Assembly (NCBI RefSeq): GCF_000425505.1
Contig: NZ_AUDO01000007.1
Location: 62,001 to 126,000 of the forward strand
From: Flavobacterium frigidarium DSM 17623
Lineage (GTDB): Bacteria; Bacteroidota; Bacteroidia; Flavobacteriales; Flavobacteriaceae
Direction of reading: 5' to 3'
DNA: 64,000 nt
Shown one piece after another: positions 51,753 to 60,587 of the stretch; the stretch's first letter is position 1, and each line of letters opens with the position of its first letter. Under the pieces are notes generated by a model that saw only the letters and a program-made list of their open reading frames with translations, made no database searches and was not told the DNA's origin. Position numbers and translations under genes: made by a program.

Positions 51753-51947
51753 ATGAGCGCAAACAATCAAAATCCGCAAAGACCCAACCAAAAAGGGGGA
51801 GACAATAGAAGTGATATGAGAAAGCATCAATACAAAGATCACGATGAGACTTTGACAAATGACGAAAACTACGATGTAGACACACAAAAATTCAAAGGAG
51901 AAAAACCCGACTGGGATGATAAACTGAATAATGAAGAAAAAAACTAG
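51753..51947 (+). CDS. 64-residue hydrophilic protein
   Basis: A small, very polar protein (MSANNQNPQRPNQKGG, then DETLTNDENYDVDT, then LNNEEKN). It has no hydrophobic core and is probably unfolded, like small stress-induced hydrophilins. The shared motif ATAATCTTATAACG lies 52 bases before its ATG and a terminator follows its stop. Function unknown. Confidence 0.65.
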   Translation: MSANNQNPQRPNQKGGDNRSDMRKHQYKDHDETLTNDENYDVDTQKFKGEKPDWDDKLNNEEKN

Positions 51948-51960
51948 TTTAAAAAGTTAA

Positions 51961-51991
51961 GCGCCTCAATGTTATTGAGGCGCTTTTTTTA
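51961..51991 (+). terminator. Rho-independent terminator
   Basis: Perfect stem GCGCCTCAAT / ATTGAGGCGC with loop GTT and seven or more T's. Confidence 0.92.
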
Positions 51992-52023
51992 TATAGTAAT
52001 AATTACAAATAGTTATAAAATAA

Positions 52024-52052
52024 AAAACCCCGATACAAGTGTCGGGGTTTTT
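52024..52052 (-). terminator. Terminator of the tRNA operon
   Basis: Stem AAAAACCCCGA / TCGGGGTTTTT; on the minus strand it follows tRNA-Arg(TCT). Confidence 0.85.
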
Positions 52053-52055
52053 AAG

Positions 52056-52129
<74 letters not shown>

Positions 52130-52159
52130 ATTTCTTTTAAAACTAATGGTAAAGTTTAG

Positions 52160-52234
52160 TCGGGGTGGCAGGATTCGAACCTGCGGCCTCCTGCTCCCAA
52201 AGCAGGCGCGATAACCGAGCTACGCTACACCCCG
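52160..52234 (-). tRNA. tRNA-Pro (anticodon TGG)
   Basis: A 75-base cloverleaf on the minus strand: acceptor arms CGGGGTG / CACCCCG, anticodon loop TTTGGGA (anticodon TGG), T-loop TTCGAAT. Middle gene of the three-tRNA operon. Confidence 0.93.
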
Positions 52235-52285
52235 TGACATTTAGTTTAACGGATCAAACTAAATTTCAAATCTTCAATAAATATG

Positions 52286-52369
52286 CGGAGGGACAGGGAC
52301 TCGAACCCTGGCACCGGTTACCCGATGACAGTTTAGCAAACTGCTCCATTACCACTCTGGCACCCCTCC
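52286..52369 (-). tRNA. tRNA-Ser (anticodon GCT)
   Basis: An 84-base class II tRNA with a long variable arm (TCATCGGGTAACCGGTG region). Acceptor GGAGGGG / TCCCTCC, anticodon loop TTGCTAA (anticodon GCT), T-loop TTCGAGT. First gene of the three-tRNA operon. Confidence 0.93.
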
Positions 52370-52402
52370 AAGCTCAGAGAAACGTGTCTCGTTTTGCGGT
52401 TG

Positions 52403-52434
52403 CAAATTTAAGACAACTTCACGTTTCCCACAAG
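52403..52434 (-). promoter_or_regulatory. Promoter of the Ser-Pro-Arg tRNA operon
   Basis: On the minus strand TTG (complement of 52432-52434), 21 bases, TAAATTTG (complement of 52403-52410), a full Bacteroidetes consensus 33 bases before tRNA-Ser. Confidence 0.7.
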
Positions 52435-52610
52435 CATTTTGACGATTATTTTTAAAAAAATTTGCAATTATTTTTAAAAAGCTTCACAATCAAATATATA
52501 GCAAAAATATTTTTTGGCGATAATTATCACATAAATATAAAACGACTGTATAAATCAGAATTTGTTTAAAAAACCTTAAATTTGCTACACAAACCAACAT
52601 TATATAAATC

Positions 52611-53789
52611 ATGAACAAAAGAGTTGTTATCGTTTCTGCAGTTAGAACACCTATCGGCAGTTTTATGGGGGGATTGTCTACTGTACCAGCACCTCGATTA
52701 GGGGCCATTGCTATTAAAGGTGCTTTAGACAGAATAAATTTAGATTTAAAATTAGTAGACGAGGTTTACATGGGTAATGTGGTTCAAGCTGGAGTAGGTC
52801 AAGCACCTGCTCGACAAGCTGCAATGTATGCAGGTTTGCCAGATACCGTTCCTTGTACTACAGTAAATAAAGTATGCGCATCAGGAATGAAATCTGTGAT
52901 GTTAGCTGCACAAGCAATTCAATGTGGTGACGCAGATGTTGTCGTAGCAGGTGGAATGGAAAACATGAGTTTGATTCCGCACTACTTAAACATGAGAACA
53001 GCTAATAAATTTGGACCTGCAACAATGATTGACGGTTTACAAAAAGATGGTTTAATTGATGCTTATGACAACAACGCAATGGGAGTTTGCGCTGACTTGT
53101 GTGCAACTGAATATAACTTTTCTAGAGAAGACCAAGATGCGTATGCTATTCAATCTTACACGCGCTCTGCTAACGCATGGGATGCTGGCAGATTTGACAA
53201 CGAAATTGTTCCCGTTGCCGTTCCACAAAGAAAAGGAGATCCTATCATCGTTTCAAAAGACGAAGAATATACAAACGTAAATATCGAACGCATACCGGGA
53301 CTAAACGCAGTCTTTAGTAAAGGTGGTACTGTAACCGCAGCCAATGCTTCAACAATCAACGACGGTGCGGCAGCCTTAGTTTTAATGAGCGAAGAGAAAG
53401 CAATGTCATTAGGTCTAAAACCTCTTGCCTATATTAAAGGATATGCAGATGCTGCTCAAGAAGCAAAATGGTTCACTACAAGTCCATCAAAAGCATTACC
53501 TAAAGCACTTGACAAAGCTGGGATTTCCATAAGTGACGTTGACTTTTTTGAATTCAATGAAGCTTTTGCAGTCGTAGGATTAGCTAATTCTAAAATCTTA
53601 GGACTAGATAATGATAAAGTAAATGTTAACGGTGGAGCCGTTTCTCTTGGTCATCCTCTAGGATGTTCTGGAGCGAGAATTATCGTTACTTTATTAAATG
53701 TTTTAGATCAAAACAATGCTAAAACTGGAGCTGCTGCTATTTGTAATGGTGGTGGTGGTGCTTCGGCAATTGTGCTTGAAAGAAACTAA
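52611..53789 (+). CDS. Acetyl-CoA C-acyltransferase (thiolase)
   Basis: A 392-residue type II thiolase. N-terminal VIVSAVRTPIGSF, active-site Cys in TVNKVCASGMKSV near residue 89, then GGMENMS, His in GGAVSLGHPLGCSGAR near residue 348, and C-terminal Cys in AAICNGGGGAS near residue 378. It catalyses acetyl-CoA:acetoacetyl-CoA exchange or the last step of beta-oxidation; atoB-like. A TAAATTTG -7 element lies at 52577-52584. Standalone gene with a terminator. Confidence 0.93.
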   Translation: MNKRVVIVSAVRTPIGSFMGGLSTVPAPRLGAIAIKGALDRINLDLKLVDEVYMGNVVQAGVGQAPARQAAMYAGLPDTVPCTTVNKVCASGMKSVMLAAQAIQCGDADVVVAGGMENMSLIPHYLNMRTANKFGPATMIDGLQKDGLIDAYDNNAMGVCADLCATEYNFSREDQDAYAIQSYTRSANAWDAGRFDNEIVPVAVPQRKGDPIIVSKDEEYTNVNIERIPGLNAVFSKGGTVTAANASTINDGAAALVLMSEEKAMSLGLKPLAYIKGYADAAQEAKWFTTSPSKALPKALDKAGISISDVDFFEFNEAFAVVGLANSKILGLDNDKVNVNGGAVSLGHPLGCSGARIIVTLLNVLDQNNAKTGAAAICNGGGGASAIVLERN

Positions 53790-53804
53790 ATTATTTTTAT
53801 ATAT

Positions 53805-53836
53805 GGGCTGCATGTAGTATTATTGCAGCCCTTTTT
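53805..53836 (+). terminator. Rho-independent terminator
   Basis: Stem GGGCTGCA / TGCAGCCC followed by TTTTTAT. Confidence 0.85.
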
Positions 53837-53861
53837 ATCTCATCACTAATACTGCATTTAA

Positions 53862-54623
53862 ATGTTCGGAATTTGTAATCTGGCTATAATCCCACTTCGG
53901 TTTGAACCAAATGATAGAAGCGAAATCGTTTCTCAAGTACTCTTTGGTGAACATTTTAAGATTTTAGAAACGCAGAAACAGTGGTCTAAAATCAAACTGC
54001 AATATGATGGTTATGAAGGATGGATTGATAGTAAGCAGTGCCAAATAATATCAAACGACCAATTTGATCTTCTATCGGATGAGCCTATTGTTTTGAATGC
54101 AGATTTAATCGACTACATTACGGCACCAGCAAATTTATTAATGCCCATTCCCTTAGCTGCGTCTTTATCATTTTTAAATCACGAAGCTATCAACACTAGC
54201 AAATTCGACTTTGAAGGGACAACCACGACAGGAATAAAGGATAAGAATAACTTAATTCAAACTTCGTTTTTATACTTGAACGCACCTTATTTATGGGGAG
54301 GAAAAACACCTTTTGGGATAGACTGTTCGGGTTTTACCCAAATGGTTTATAAACTAAATGGATATAAGTTATTGCGAGATGCTTCTGAGCAAGCTATGCA
54401 AGGAGAACCACTAAGTTTTATCGAAGAAAGCGAACCTGGAGATTTGGCATTTTTCGATAATGATGAAGGAAAAATTATTCACGTGGGAATTATGATGGAA
54501 AACAATTATATCATTCACGCCAGCGGAAAAGTGAGAATTGACCGTTTAGATCACTTAGGTATTTATAATGGAGAAATCAATAAACACACTCACAAATTGA
54601 GAGTTATAAAGAAAATTATTTAA
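53862..54623 (+). CDS. C40 (NlpC/P60) peptidase with SH3-like domains
   Basis: A 253-residue protein. Residues about 1-75 are an SH3b-like wall-binding part (PNDRSEIVSQVLFGEHFKILE, WSKIKLQYDGYEGWID), with a linker and second SH3-like region to about 130. The NlpC/P60 domain follows: Cys in FGIDCSGFTQMVYKL near residue 152, His in IIHVGIMME near residue 205 and a third polar residue in YIIHASGKVR. It cuts D-Glu-diaminopimelate peptide bonds in peptidoglycan. No signal peptide is obvious, as in homologues of this type. Confidence 0.88.
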   Translation: MFGICNLAIIPLRFEPNDRSEIVSQVLFGEHFKILETQKQWSKIKLQYDGYEGWIDSKQCQIISNDQFDLLSDEPIVLNADLIDYITAPANLLMPIPLAASLSFLNHEAINTSKFDFEGTTTTGIKDKNNLIQTSFLYLNAPYLWGGKTPFGIDCSGFTQMVYKLNGYKLLRDASEQAMQGEPLSFIEESEPGDLAFFDNDEGKIIHVGIMMENNYIIHASGKVRIDRLDHLGIYNGEINKHTHKLRVIKKII

Positions 54624-54650
54624 AAACTTTTTGCTTTCGAATAAAAAGTA

Positions 54651-54689
54651 AAAAAAAGAGACGTCAATAATAATTGGCGTCTCTTTTTT
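54651..54689. terminator. Bidirectional terminator
   Basis: Arms AAAAAGAGACGTCAAT / ATTGGCGTCTCTTTTT with one G-U pair, between convergent genes. Confidence 0.88.
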
Positions 54690-54706
54690 ATATCGCAATA
54701 ACTTAA

Positions 54707-55909
54707 CTATTTAGCGTCAACATAATCTTGTAAATAACTAAATTTTTCAGTCAGTTTTCCGTTTTCTGTCATTTTGGCTCGAGCCAAAATTCCATCGGCA
54801 TCACCATTAAAAAAAGCTGGAATAACATGTTGTAAAAACATCGCTCCAAAACCTTCGCTCGCATCTTTAGGTAGTTCGCATGGTAAGTTATCTACCGCCA
54901 TGACTACGATAGCAGCTGGATGAAATATATCTACTTCTTTATGTTCAGATGGCAAATAACCGTACAAAGGTTCCGCTATCGTTGATGAACGCAACGTACA
55001 AGCAACTGGACCATTAATATCGCAAGAAACATCTCCTACTATTTTTACATGACAATCTTTTGCCTGCAACATTTCTCTAGTTAGAATATCTGGAGCGTCA
55101 TTTCCATGAAAATGTCCTGTAATAACAACATCAGCTACTTTTGTAAAACGCTCAAAATTGCCCACATATTCTGTAGGATTCTCATAGAAATCTTTACAGT
55201 TAATTACTTGACCATCTTTTCTCTTGTTATAATCTAAAACATCAATTTGAGTATATACTGCTTGAGCATATTTCTTAGTTAGAAAATTATCAACAGAAAC
55301 TTCGGTGATTTTTATAGCATCTAGAATTTCTTTTATCCCACCTCCTACTTTACCAGCACCAGTAACTACAAATTTAATGGGCGGAAAAACGATGCGTTTC
55401 AAGTGTCTGATCAATTCATCGGTACCTACTAGTGTTTCTGCTTTTGGTAATTTAAAAAGTTCAAATTTTAATCCAAAAGCTCTTATTGTATTGTATGCTC
55501 CTACAATTCCAGCATATCTCCCAAAACCTATCAAACGTCTGTTATCAGCATCTACAATTGTTTCATGATCGTATAAAGTGATGTTGTTGGCTAAAACTGC
55601 TTGCAACAGCTTTTTATTATAAGGCTGCATTTTTATAGTGTGCGAAAAGAAAAAATAAGATTTATTGGCAATTAAATTTTCAACCGGAACCTCCTTAACT
55701 CCAAAAAGAACATCAGCATCGCTCACACTTGACTTAACAGCAATTCCAGCTTTTTGATATTCATCATCAGAGAATATTCGAATATCAGAAGTTTCAACTT
55801 CAATTTCAGCTTCTGGATGATTCTCTTTTAATTGTACTAACGCATTTGGCGAAAAAACGACACGCCTGTCTGGTGGACTTTTTCTTTCTTTAATAATTCC
55901 GAACTTCAT
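54707..55909 (-). CDS. NAD(P)-dependent oxidoreductase, AlaDH/PNT or saccharopine-dehydrogenase-like
   Basis: A 400-residue protein. The N-terminal AlaDh/PNT-like part begins MKFGIIKERKSPPDRRVVFSPNALV; the nucleotide-binding part has KFVVTGAGKVGGGIKEIL near residues 180-197. Later VKIVGDVSCDINGPVACTLRSS is the saccharopine- or alanine-dehydrogenase-type substrate region. Such proteins are annotated generically in Flavobacteriia; lysine or alanine metabolism is possible but not proven. Monocistronic, starting from a minus-strand ATG. Confidence 0.82.
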   Translation of the reverse strand: MKFGIIKERKSPPDRRVVFSPNALVQLKENHPEAEIEVETSDIRIFSDDEYQKAGIAVKSSVSDADVLFGVKEVPVENLIANKSYFFFSHTIKMQPYNKKLLQAVLANNITLYDHETIVDADNRRLIGFGRYAGIVGAYNTIRAFGLKFELFKLPKAETLVGTDELIRHLKRIVFPPIKFVVTGAGKVGGGIKEILDAIKITEVSVDNFLTKKYAQAVYTQIDVLDYNKRKDGQVINCKDFYENPTEYVGNFERFTKVADVVITGHFHGNDAPDILTREMLQAKDCHVKIVGDVSCDINGPVACTLRSSTIAEPLYGYLPSEHKEVDIFHPAAIVVMAVDNLPCELPKDASEGFGAMFLQHVIPAFFNGDADGILARAKMTENGKLTEKFSYLQDYVDAK

Positions 55910-56148
55910 ATTTTAAGGTACTTGCTTATATAAATTTATAAATCGCCAATTGTTACAAATACAACATTTTGACATCTTAATGTTTGATTTTTAAAGATAA
56001 TCTAATTTATCGTATTCTTAGCTACATGCAATCAAAAAGTCATGGACTATTTTGATCGAAAGTGTTAATAAAATACTGTTAAGTTTGAAAAAATATATAC
56101 AGGATACTATCTGTTTCAATATATTTGCGATTCAATTTAGCAAAAAAA

Positions 56149-57342
56149 ATGATCTTCATAAAAAACGTAAATATACTACATATACTGGTCTTTTCAGCAG
56201 TAATAAGTAGCTGCAACCAAAAAAATAAATCTGAAATTACACCAGAACAGCAAGCAAAAAACACCACTACTGAAATTCTCAAAACTGGTAAAAAATTAGA
56301 CCCGAAATTTGTAACATCAAAAGCGGCTTCAATAGCACATTTTTACAACAAGAACTGGCCTAATAACAGTATGAATGGTAGCATTTTAGTGGCTAAAGAT
56401 GGCCAAATAATCTATGAAAAATACAACGGAGTATCAAATGTAAGTACTAAAGATTCAATCACGAGTACAACGCCTTTACATTTAGCATCGGTTAGTAAAG
56501 TGATTACAGCTACTGCAGTTTTGAAACTGATTGATCAAAAGAAATTAACTTTAGACCAAAAAGTAACCACATTATTAAAGAACTTTCCTTACCCAGATGT
56601 TACTGTGAAAACATTACTAAACCACCGATCTGGAATGCGTAATTACGCCTACTTTACAGCTGAAAAGGGAGTTTGGGATCGCCATAAAATATTAAGTAAT
56701 CAAGATATTTTAAATATCATGGCTACAAAAAATATCAAATTAGAATTTAAAACAGATACCCGATTTACATATTGCAACACTAACTTTGCTATGCTAGCTT
56801 TGATAATAGAAAAAGTAACAGCAAAGAAGTACGAAGAAGCGATGAAGGAACTTATTTTTGAACCTTTAAACATGACCAATACCTACGTGTTTGATTATGA
56901 GAGAGACAAAGATACAGCTGTGCCCTCATATAGAAATAATCGAAAAGTAGCTTTAGATTATTTAGATGCTATTTATGGCGATAAGAACATTTATTCAACT
57001 GCACGCGATCTTTTAAAGTTTGACCAAGGGCGAAATTCCCCTTTGTTCTTTAACACTAAATTATTAAAAGAAGCCTACATTGGTTATAGCAATGAGCACG
57101 TAGGTAAAAATAATTACGGACTAGGGATGCGCATGATTAACTGGCCAACAGGACAAAATTTTTATTTCCATAATGGATGGTGGCATGGGAACACTTCTTC
57201 TTTTATTACTCTGCCTATTGAAGGCGTGACGATTATCGCTTTGTCTAACAAGTTTACTAGAAGTACGTACAAGGTTCGAAATCTATCCGTTCTATTTGGT
57301 GACTATCCATTTAAGATTGATGATGATGGAAAAGAGGAATAA
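56149..57342 (+). CDS. Serine hydrolase, beta-lactamase class C type lipoprotein
   Basis: A 397-residue protein from the ATG at 56149; a start 24 bases upstream is rejected because it follows the TATATTTG -7 element (56120-56127) too closely. The lipobox is ISSC near residue 20. Active-site Ser-x-x-Lys in LASVSKVITATAVL near residue 112, Tyr in YCNTNFAMLALI near residue 203 (YxN) and HNGWWHGNTS near residue 340. It resembles penicillin-binding-protein-like esterases (DUF3471/EstB type). Not necessarily a beta-lactamase. Confidence 0.85.
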   Translation: MIFIKNVNILHILVFSAVISSCNQKNKSEITPEQQAKNTTTEILKTGKKLDPKFVTSKAASIAHFYNKNWPNNSMNGSILVAKDGQIIYEKYNGVSNVSTKDSITSTTPLHLASVSKVITATAVLKLIDQKKLTLDQKVTTLLKNFPYPDVTVKTLLNHRSGMRNYAYFTAEKGVWDRHKILSNQDILNIMATKNIKLEFKTDTRFTYCNTNFAMLALIIEKVTAKKYEEAMKELIFEPLNMTNTYVFDYERDKDTAVPSYRNNRKVALDYLDAIYGDKNIYSTARDLLKFDQGRNSPLFFNTKLLKEAYIGYSNEHVGKNNYGLGMRMINWPTGQNFYFHNGWWHGNTSSFITLPIEGVTIIALSNKFTRSTYKVRNLSVLFGDYPFKIDDDGKEE

Positions 57343-57391
57343 TATTCTCTATATAAATCGAAGGTTAGTCGTCTATTTGATATAAAAACAA

Positions 57392-57399
57392 TATCTTTG
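57392..57399 (+). promoter_or_regulatory. -7 element of the tmRNA promoter
   Basis: TATCTTTG 24 bases before the tmRNA start; no TTG at the usual distance. Confidence 0.5.
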
Positions 57400-57423
57400 C
57401 ACTCTCAATTTTTTGATAAAAAT

Positions 57424-57817
57424 GGGGTCGACTGGTTTTGACAGCAAGTCGAATTGAACAGTAAGCACGTCGAGCATTGAGACCTTGCTCGTAAATATAA
57501 GATCTTACAATTTTACACGGCGAAAATAACTACGCTTTAGCTGCATAATCCGAATTATAGTACGATTACGCCACGTTCCTATCAGATAGGAAAGCTGGAT
57601 TCTCCTTGAAAGCCTTGGTTTGTGGCGTTCTATTCAGGAGAACCGTAAAAATAAACCTAGATTTCCATAAGCTTCGGGTGGATTTCAAAATTAAGAAGAT
57701 AAGTATTGAGTGGCTGTTTCTGGCCTAGCTCACTATCGAAAATTCAATCAGGAAATAAACGTGTAGAAAGCTCTTTAGTTGCTTGTTTGGACCCGAGTTC
57801 GATTCTCGGCGACTCCA
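57424..57817 (+). ncRNA. ssrA: tmRNA (SsrA)
   Basis: Acceptor arms GGGGTCG / CGACTCC (one G-U pair), a TTCGATT T-loop near the 3' end, and a tag frame starting with GGC at 57519 and coding GENNYALAA before TAA (57546-57548). It rescues stalled ribosomes and marks their products for degradation. A -7 promoter element lies upstream and a strong terminator follows. The gene end borders the mobile region. Confidence 0.95.
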
Positions 57818-57819
57818 CA

Positions 57820-57857
57820 AAAAAGCCCCGTAAACCCAGTGTTTACGGGGTTTTTTG
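57820..57857 (+). terminator. Terminator of tmRNA
   Basis: Perfect stem AAAAGCCCCGTAAAC / GTTTACGGGGTTTTT with loop CCAGT. Confidence 0.92.
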
Positions 57858-57921
57858 CTTTGAGTTGACAATATCGTTGACAGTCTATATAAATTTTTAT
57901 GTTTTGTTTGTTAGTACGAAT

Positions 57922-57939
57922 TTAGTATTTTTATACTAA
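57922..57939. promoter_or_regulatory. Dyad upstream of the first mobile-element gene
   Basis: Perfect dyad TTAGTAT-TTTT-ATACTAA, 15 bases before the ATG at 57955; could be an operator. Confidence 0.4.
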
Positions 57940-57954
57940 TTAAACATAACTTAT

Positions 57955-58257
57955 ATGGATCCTATATACTGTTTACTGCTATTTTTACTTATACTTTCAC
58001 TGGTGCACTTAGCTTTAGTTGTCAAATTTGGTCTTCAAATACCTATAAATTTCATATATCATCACTATAATCGTCAAGACTTTAAATCAAATTTACAAAC
58101 TGACATATTTAGATTATGCTTTTTGAATATTCCCTTATTTTATGCCCCCCTTGCCATATTTAAAGGATATAATAGTTTAACATCTAAAATTTACTTCAGA
58201 TATTGTTGTTCTTTTACTTTTAATATGTCTTACAATATATCTCTTATATGTCACTAA
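57955..58257 (+). CDS. Membrane protein, N-terminal part before a frameshift
   Basis: A 100-residue frame with a strong first helix (YCLLLFLLILSLVHLALVV) and a second hydrophobic part (LCFLNIPLFYAPLAIF). At its end the sequence turns into non-family-like residues (YFRYCCSFTF...) while the +1 frame carries on with a good membrane helix into the next feature. I take it as the first part of one gene broken near 58181-58257. Function unknown; it is the first gene of the mobile region. Confidence 0.5.
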   Translation: MDPIYCLLLFLLILSLVHLALVVKFGLQIPINFIYHHYNRQDFKSNLQTDIFRLCFLNIPLFYAPLAIFKGYNSLTSKIYFRYCCSFTFNMSYNISLICH

Positions 58258-58921
58258 ATATAAAATTTGGTCTGATACATTCAGAAAAATTGAAAAGCCT
58301 AAAAATCTGCAGGATGAATTTAATGCTAAAACAGAAAAAATACTGACCCTTCATGATGTGGCTTTAAATTGTATTTATAAAAAAGCAGCATCAAGTGACA
58401 GTGATTTAAATAAAATAAAGAAAAACTTAAAAAATAAAATAGACGATGTTTTTAAAACGGCTATTAACAATCAAAATAATCTTGTAGATATTGCAGAAAA
58501 AACAAAAAAAATAGAAACCGAAATTGAAGATATTAAGAGTGAAACCTTAAGTAGAAGTACAAAGAAAAAAATAGCATCTGAAAAGGATTATGCTTCCTAT
58601 TTTAAAAATCAAAAAACTTTTAATGATATTGAGCAACTTCTTGAAGTTAATAAGTTTAAAGTGGAAAAAAATCTAACTCCAACAAATTTATGTATTCTTG
58701 CTTATAAACTTCACACTTTAAATTTGATTGATATAGAGCATAAGCAGACACATTTTGTAGTCGCATTAGCTGCACATTTTAATATCCGTCGAATAGATAA
58801 AACTATTATTTCCAAAATTTTTAATAATTTTGAAAATAAAGAAGGATTAAGAAATGTTTCTAAGCCTAGTGAAAAACTTTTTGATAGCCTTAAATATTTA
58901 GAACAACCCCATAAGATATAA
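58181..58921 (+). CDS. Membrane-anchored coiled-coil protein, C-terminal part after a frameshift
   Basis: The frame opens after a TAA at 58178-58180 and has no ATG; a GTG at 58358 could start a 187-residue form. It begins with a membrane helix (SDIVVLLLLICLTIYLLYV) followed by a Lys/Asp/Glu-rich coiled coil (IDDVFKTAINNQ..., ETEIEDIKSETLS) and a globular end (NLCILAYKLHTLNL...). Together with 57955-58257 it would make one protein of about 320 residues. Function unknown. Confidence 0.5.
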   Translation, partial: HLKFTSDIVVLLLLICLTIYLLYVTKYKIWSDTFRKIEKPKNLQDEFNAKTEKILTLHDVALNCIYKKAASSDSDLNKIKKNLKNKIDDVFKTAINNQNNLVDIAEKTKKIETEIEDIKSETLSRSTKKKIASEKDYASYFKNQKTFNDIEQLLEVNKFKVEKNLTPTNLCILAYKLHTLNLIDIEHKQTHFVVALAAHFNIRRIDKTIISKIFNNFENKEGLRNVSKPSEKLFDSLKYLEQPHKI

Positions 58922-59005
58922 AATTTCATTCAACCTTTCAATATTGAACGTCAGACCTTTTAAGGAGACCTAATTTCGCTGTATTAAACTATAAAATAAT
59001 ACACA

Positions 59006-59296
59006 ATGAAATCAATTTACAACCCTTACGAGGCTTTACTACAACAAATGTCAGAACTTAAAAAAATAGTTTTAGACATAAGAGATCTTCCTAAAGAAGA
59101 TTATACTACAAAATATTATACCCGAAAAGAGGTGTCTGAAATCTGCCGTTGTTCAGTCCAAACGGTAGACAACTATATTAATAGGAACCAGATTCATGCT
59201 GAAAATTTCGGAGTTAAAGGTGTTCTTATACACCATTATCAAATCTTCAACAAAGACAATTCACTTAAGGAATTAAAGTATAAAAGAAAAGCGTAA
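59006..59296 (+). CDS. Excisionase-like helix-turn-helix protein
   Basis: A 96-residue protein. After an N-terminal helix (LLQQMSELKKIVLDI) comes a MerR/excisionase-type HTH: YYTRKEVSEICRCSVQTVDNYINRNQI (about residues 38-64) with a beta wing (FGVKGVLIHHYQI). These small proteins are standard in Bacteroidetes mobile elements, where they control excision or the replication gene downstream. A terminator follows. Confidence 0.85.
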   Translation: MKSIYNPYEALLQQMSELKKIVLDIRDLPKEDYTTKYYTRKEVSEICRCSVQTVDNYINRNQIHAENFGVKGVLIHHYQIFNKDNSLKELKYKRKA

Positions 59297-59320
59297 TAGC
59301 TGAACCCTATTACGCTTATT
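59288..59320 (+). terminator. Rho-independent terminator
   Basis: Stem AAGCGTAATAG / CTATTACGCTT with a 7-base loop. Confidence 0.75.
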
Positions 59321-59381
59321 ATATTTTTTAAAACAGTATTAACTACCGTATCAAGCAAATATACGGATTATTCCACTAAGT

Positions 59382-60587
59382 ATGTCTGATATACCCTATT
59401 TAAGAATAACTACGTCATATTATAAAGTTGTTCAAGTACCCACTATCAATAATCAATTCAATGAATCATTAATAAAATGGGATGTTTCTACCATTATTCA
59501 AGATCACGGGCGAAAATATTTGGACGATATTCCAAAATTTAATGGAAAAATATGCTTTCCAAATCATTTTGATTTTTCTAAAGAAATCCATGGGTTTTAT
59601 AATACCTATTCACCATTAAGTCATGTACCGAAGGAAGGAGATTTCCAAAATACAATTATATTCTTTAAACATATTTTCGGATTGCAAATCGATCTCGGAT
59701 TAGATTATTTCAAATTGTTATACCAACAACCTTTACAAATATTACCTGTTTTGTGCTTGGTTAGTAAAGAGCGCTCAACTGGGAAAAGTTCTTTTCTAAA
59801 GTACCTAAAAGAAGTTTTCGGACATAATATGAGCTATTTAGATAGTCATTCTTTAAATAGCAACTTTAACATGGATTGGGGTGACAAACTATTGTTGGGA
59901 TTAGACGAAGCTTTCTTACAAAAAGAAGAAGTAACCGAAAAAATAAAGTACTTATCAACGTCGAATAAAAACAAAATAGAAGCTAAAGGTAAAGAAAGAT
60001 TTGAGGTAGACTTTTTTGGCAAGTTTGTGATGTGCAGCAACAAGGAGGATTCATTCATAAAGATAGATTCGGACGAAATAAGATTCTGGGTAATAAAGGT
60101 TCCAAAATTAAAACTCGAAGATGTTCATTTTCTAAATAAGTTAATTGGTGAAATCCCAGCTTTTCTTCACTACATACAAAATAGGAAATTTGCTAGTGAA
60201 AGAAAAACGAGAATGTGGTTCACAGCTGAGCAAATTTACACTACTGCTTTACAAAAACTATTTAATAACAACAGAAATAGAGTTGAACAAGAAATAGCAC
60301 ATCTATTTTTAAGTGTAATGGAAAAATTTGAGCTAGATGAAGTCAATTTTAGTTTGATGGATTTACTCAATGCCCTCGTAAAAACAAGAGTAAAAACCGA
60401 TTTAACACAGCTTCGATTTCTACTAAAAAAAGATTGGAAAATTGAACAGAAAAACAACTCCTTTAAGTACCAAAAATTTGTAATTCTGAGCGATGGTGAA
60501 ATCGTTCTACTGGACACCAAAGGAAGGTATTTTACAGTAACAAAAAGTTTTTTAACCAAAAACTTTGATGACTTGATGACGGACTAG
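59382..60587 (+). CDS. SF3 helicase-type replication protein (primase-helicase, DUF5906-like)
   Basis: A 401-residue protein. Walker A lies in KERSTGKSSFLKYL near residue 130 and Walker B in LLLGLDEAF near residue 163; VMCSNKEDSFIKIDSDEIRFWVI near residue 213 is the sensor region with its SN, DE and R. This is the phage/plasmid primase-helicase family, which opens DNA at a replication origin. The C-terminus (winged-helix-like, to NFDDLMTD) is coded by DNA that itself contains two copies of the iteron-like sequence. The array follows directly. Confidence 0.88.
   Translation: MSDIPYLRITTSYYKVVQVPTINNQFNESLIKWDVSTIIQDHGRKYLDDIPKFNGKICFPNHFDFSKEIHGFYNTYSPLSHVPKEGDFQNTIIFFKHIFGLQIDLGLDYFKLLYQQPLQILPVLCLVSKERSTGKSSFLKYLKEVFGHNMSYLDSHSLNSNFNMDWGDKLLLGLDEAFLQKEEVTEKIKYLSTSNKNKIEAKGKERFEVDFFGKFVMCSNKEDSFIKIDSDEIRFWVIKVPKLKLEDVHFLNKLIGEIPAFLHYIQNRKFASERKTRMWFTAEQIYTTALQKLFNNNRNRVEQEIAHLFLSVMEKFELDEVNFSLMDLLNALVKTRVKTDLTQLRFLLKKDWKIEQKNNSFKYQKFVILSDGEIVLLDTKGRYFTVTKSFLTKNFDDLMTD

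Noticed and set aside
52165..52455. Coding frame over the tRNA operon
   Set aside because: It overlaps tRNA-Pro and tRNA-Ser on the other strand; translation resembles the usual tRNA artefact.
56149..57342. A beta-lactamase conferring resistance
   Set aside because: Class C-like serine hydrolases in Bacteroidetes are mostly esterase or peptidase-like; nothing in the sequence proves beta-lactam hydrolysis.
57706..57939. Coding frame at the tmRNA 3' end
   Set aside because: It lies inside tmRNA and its terminator.
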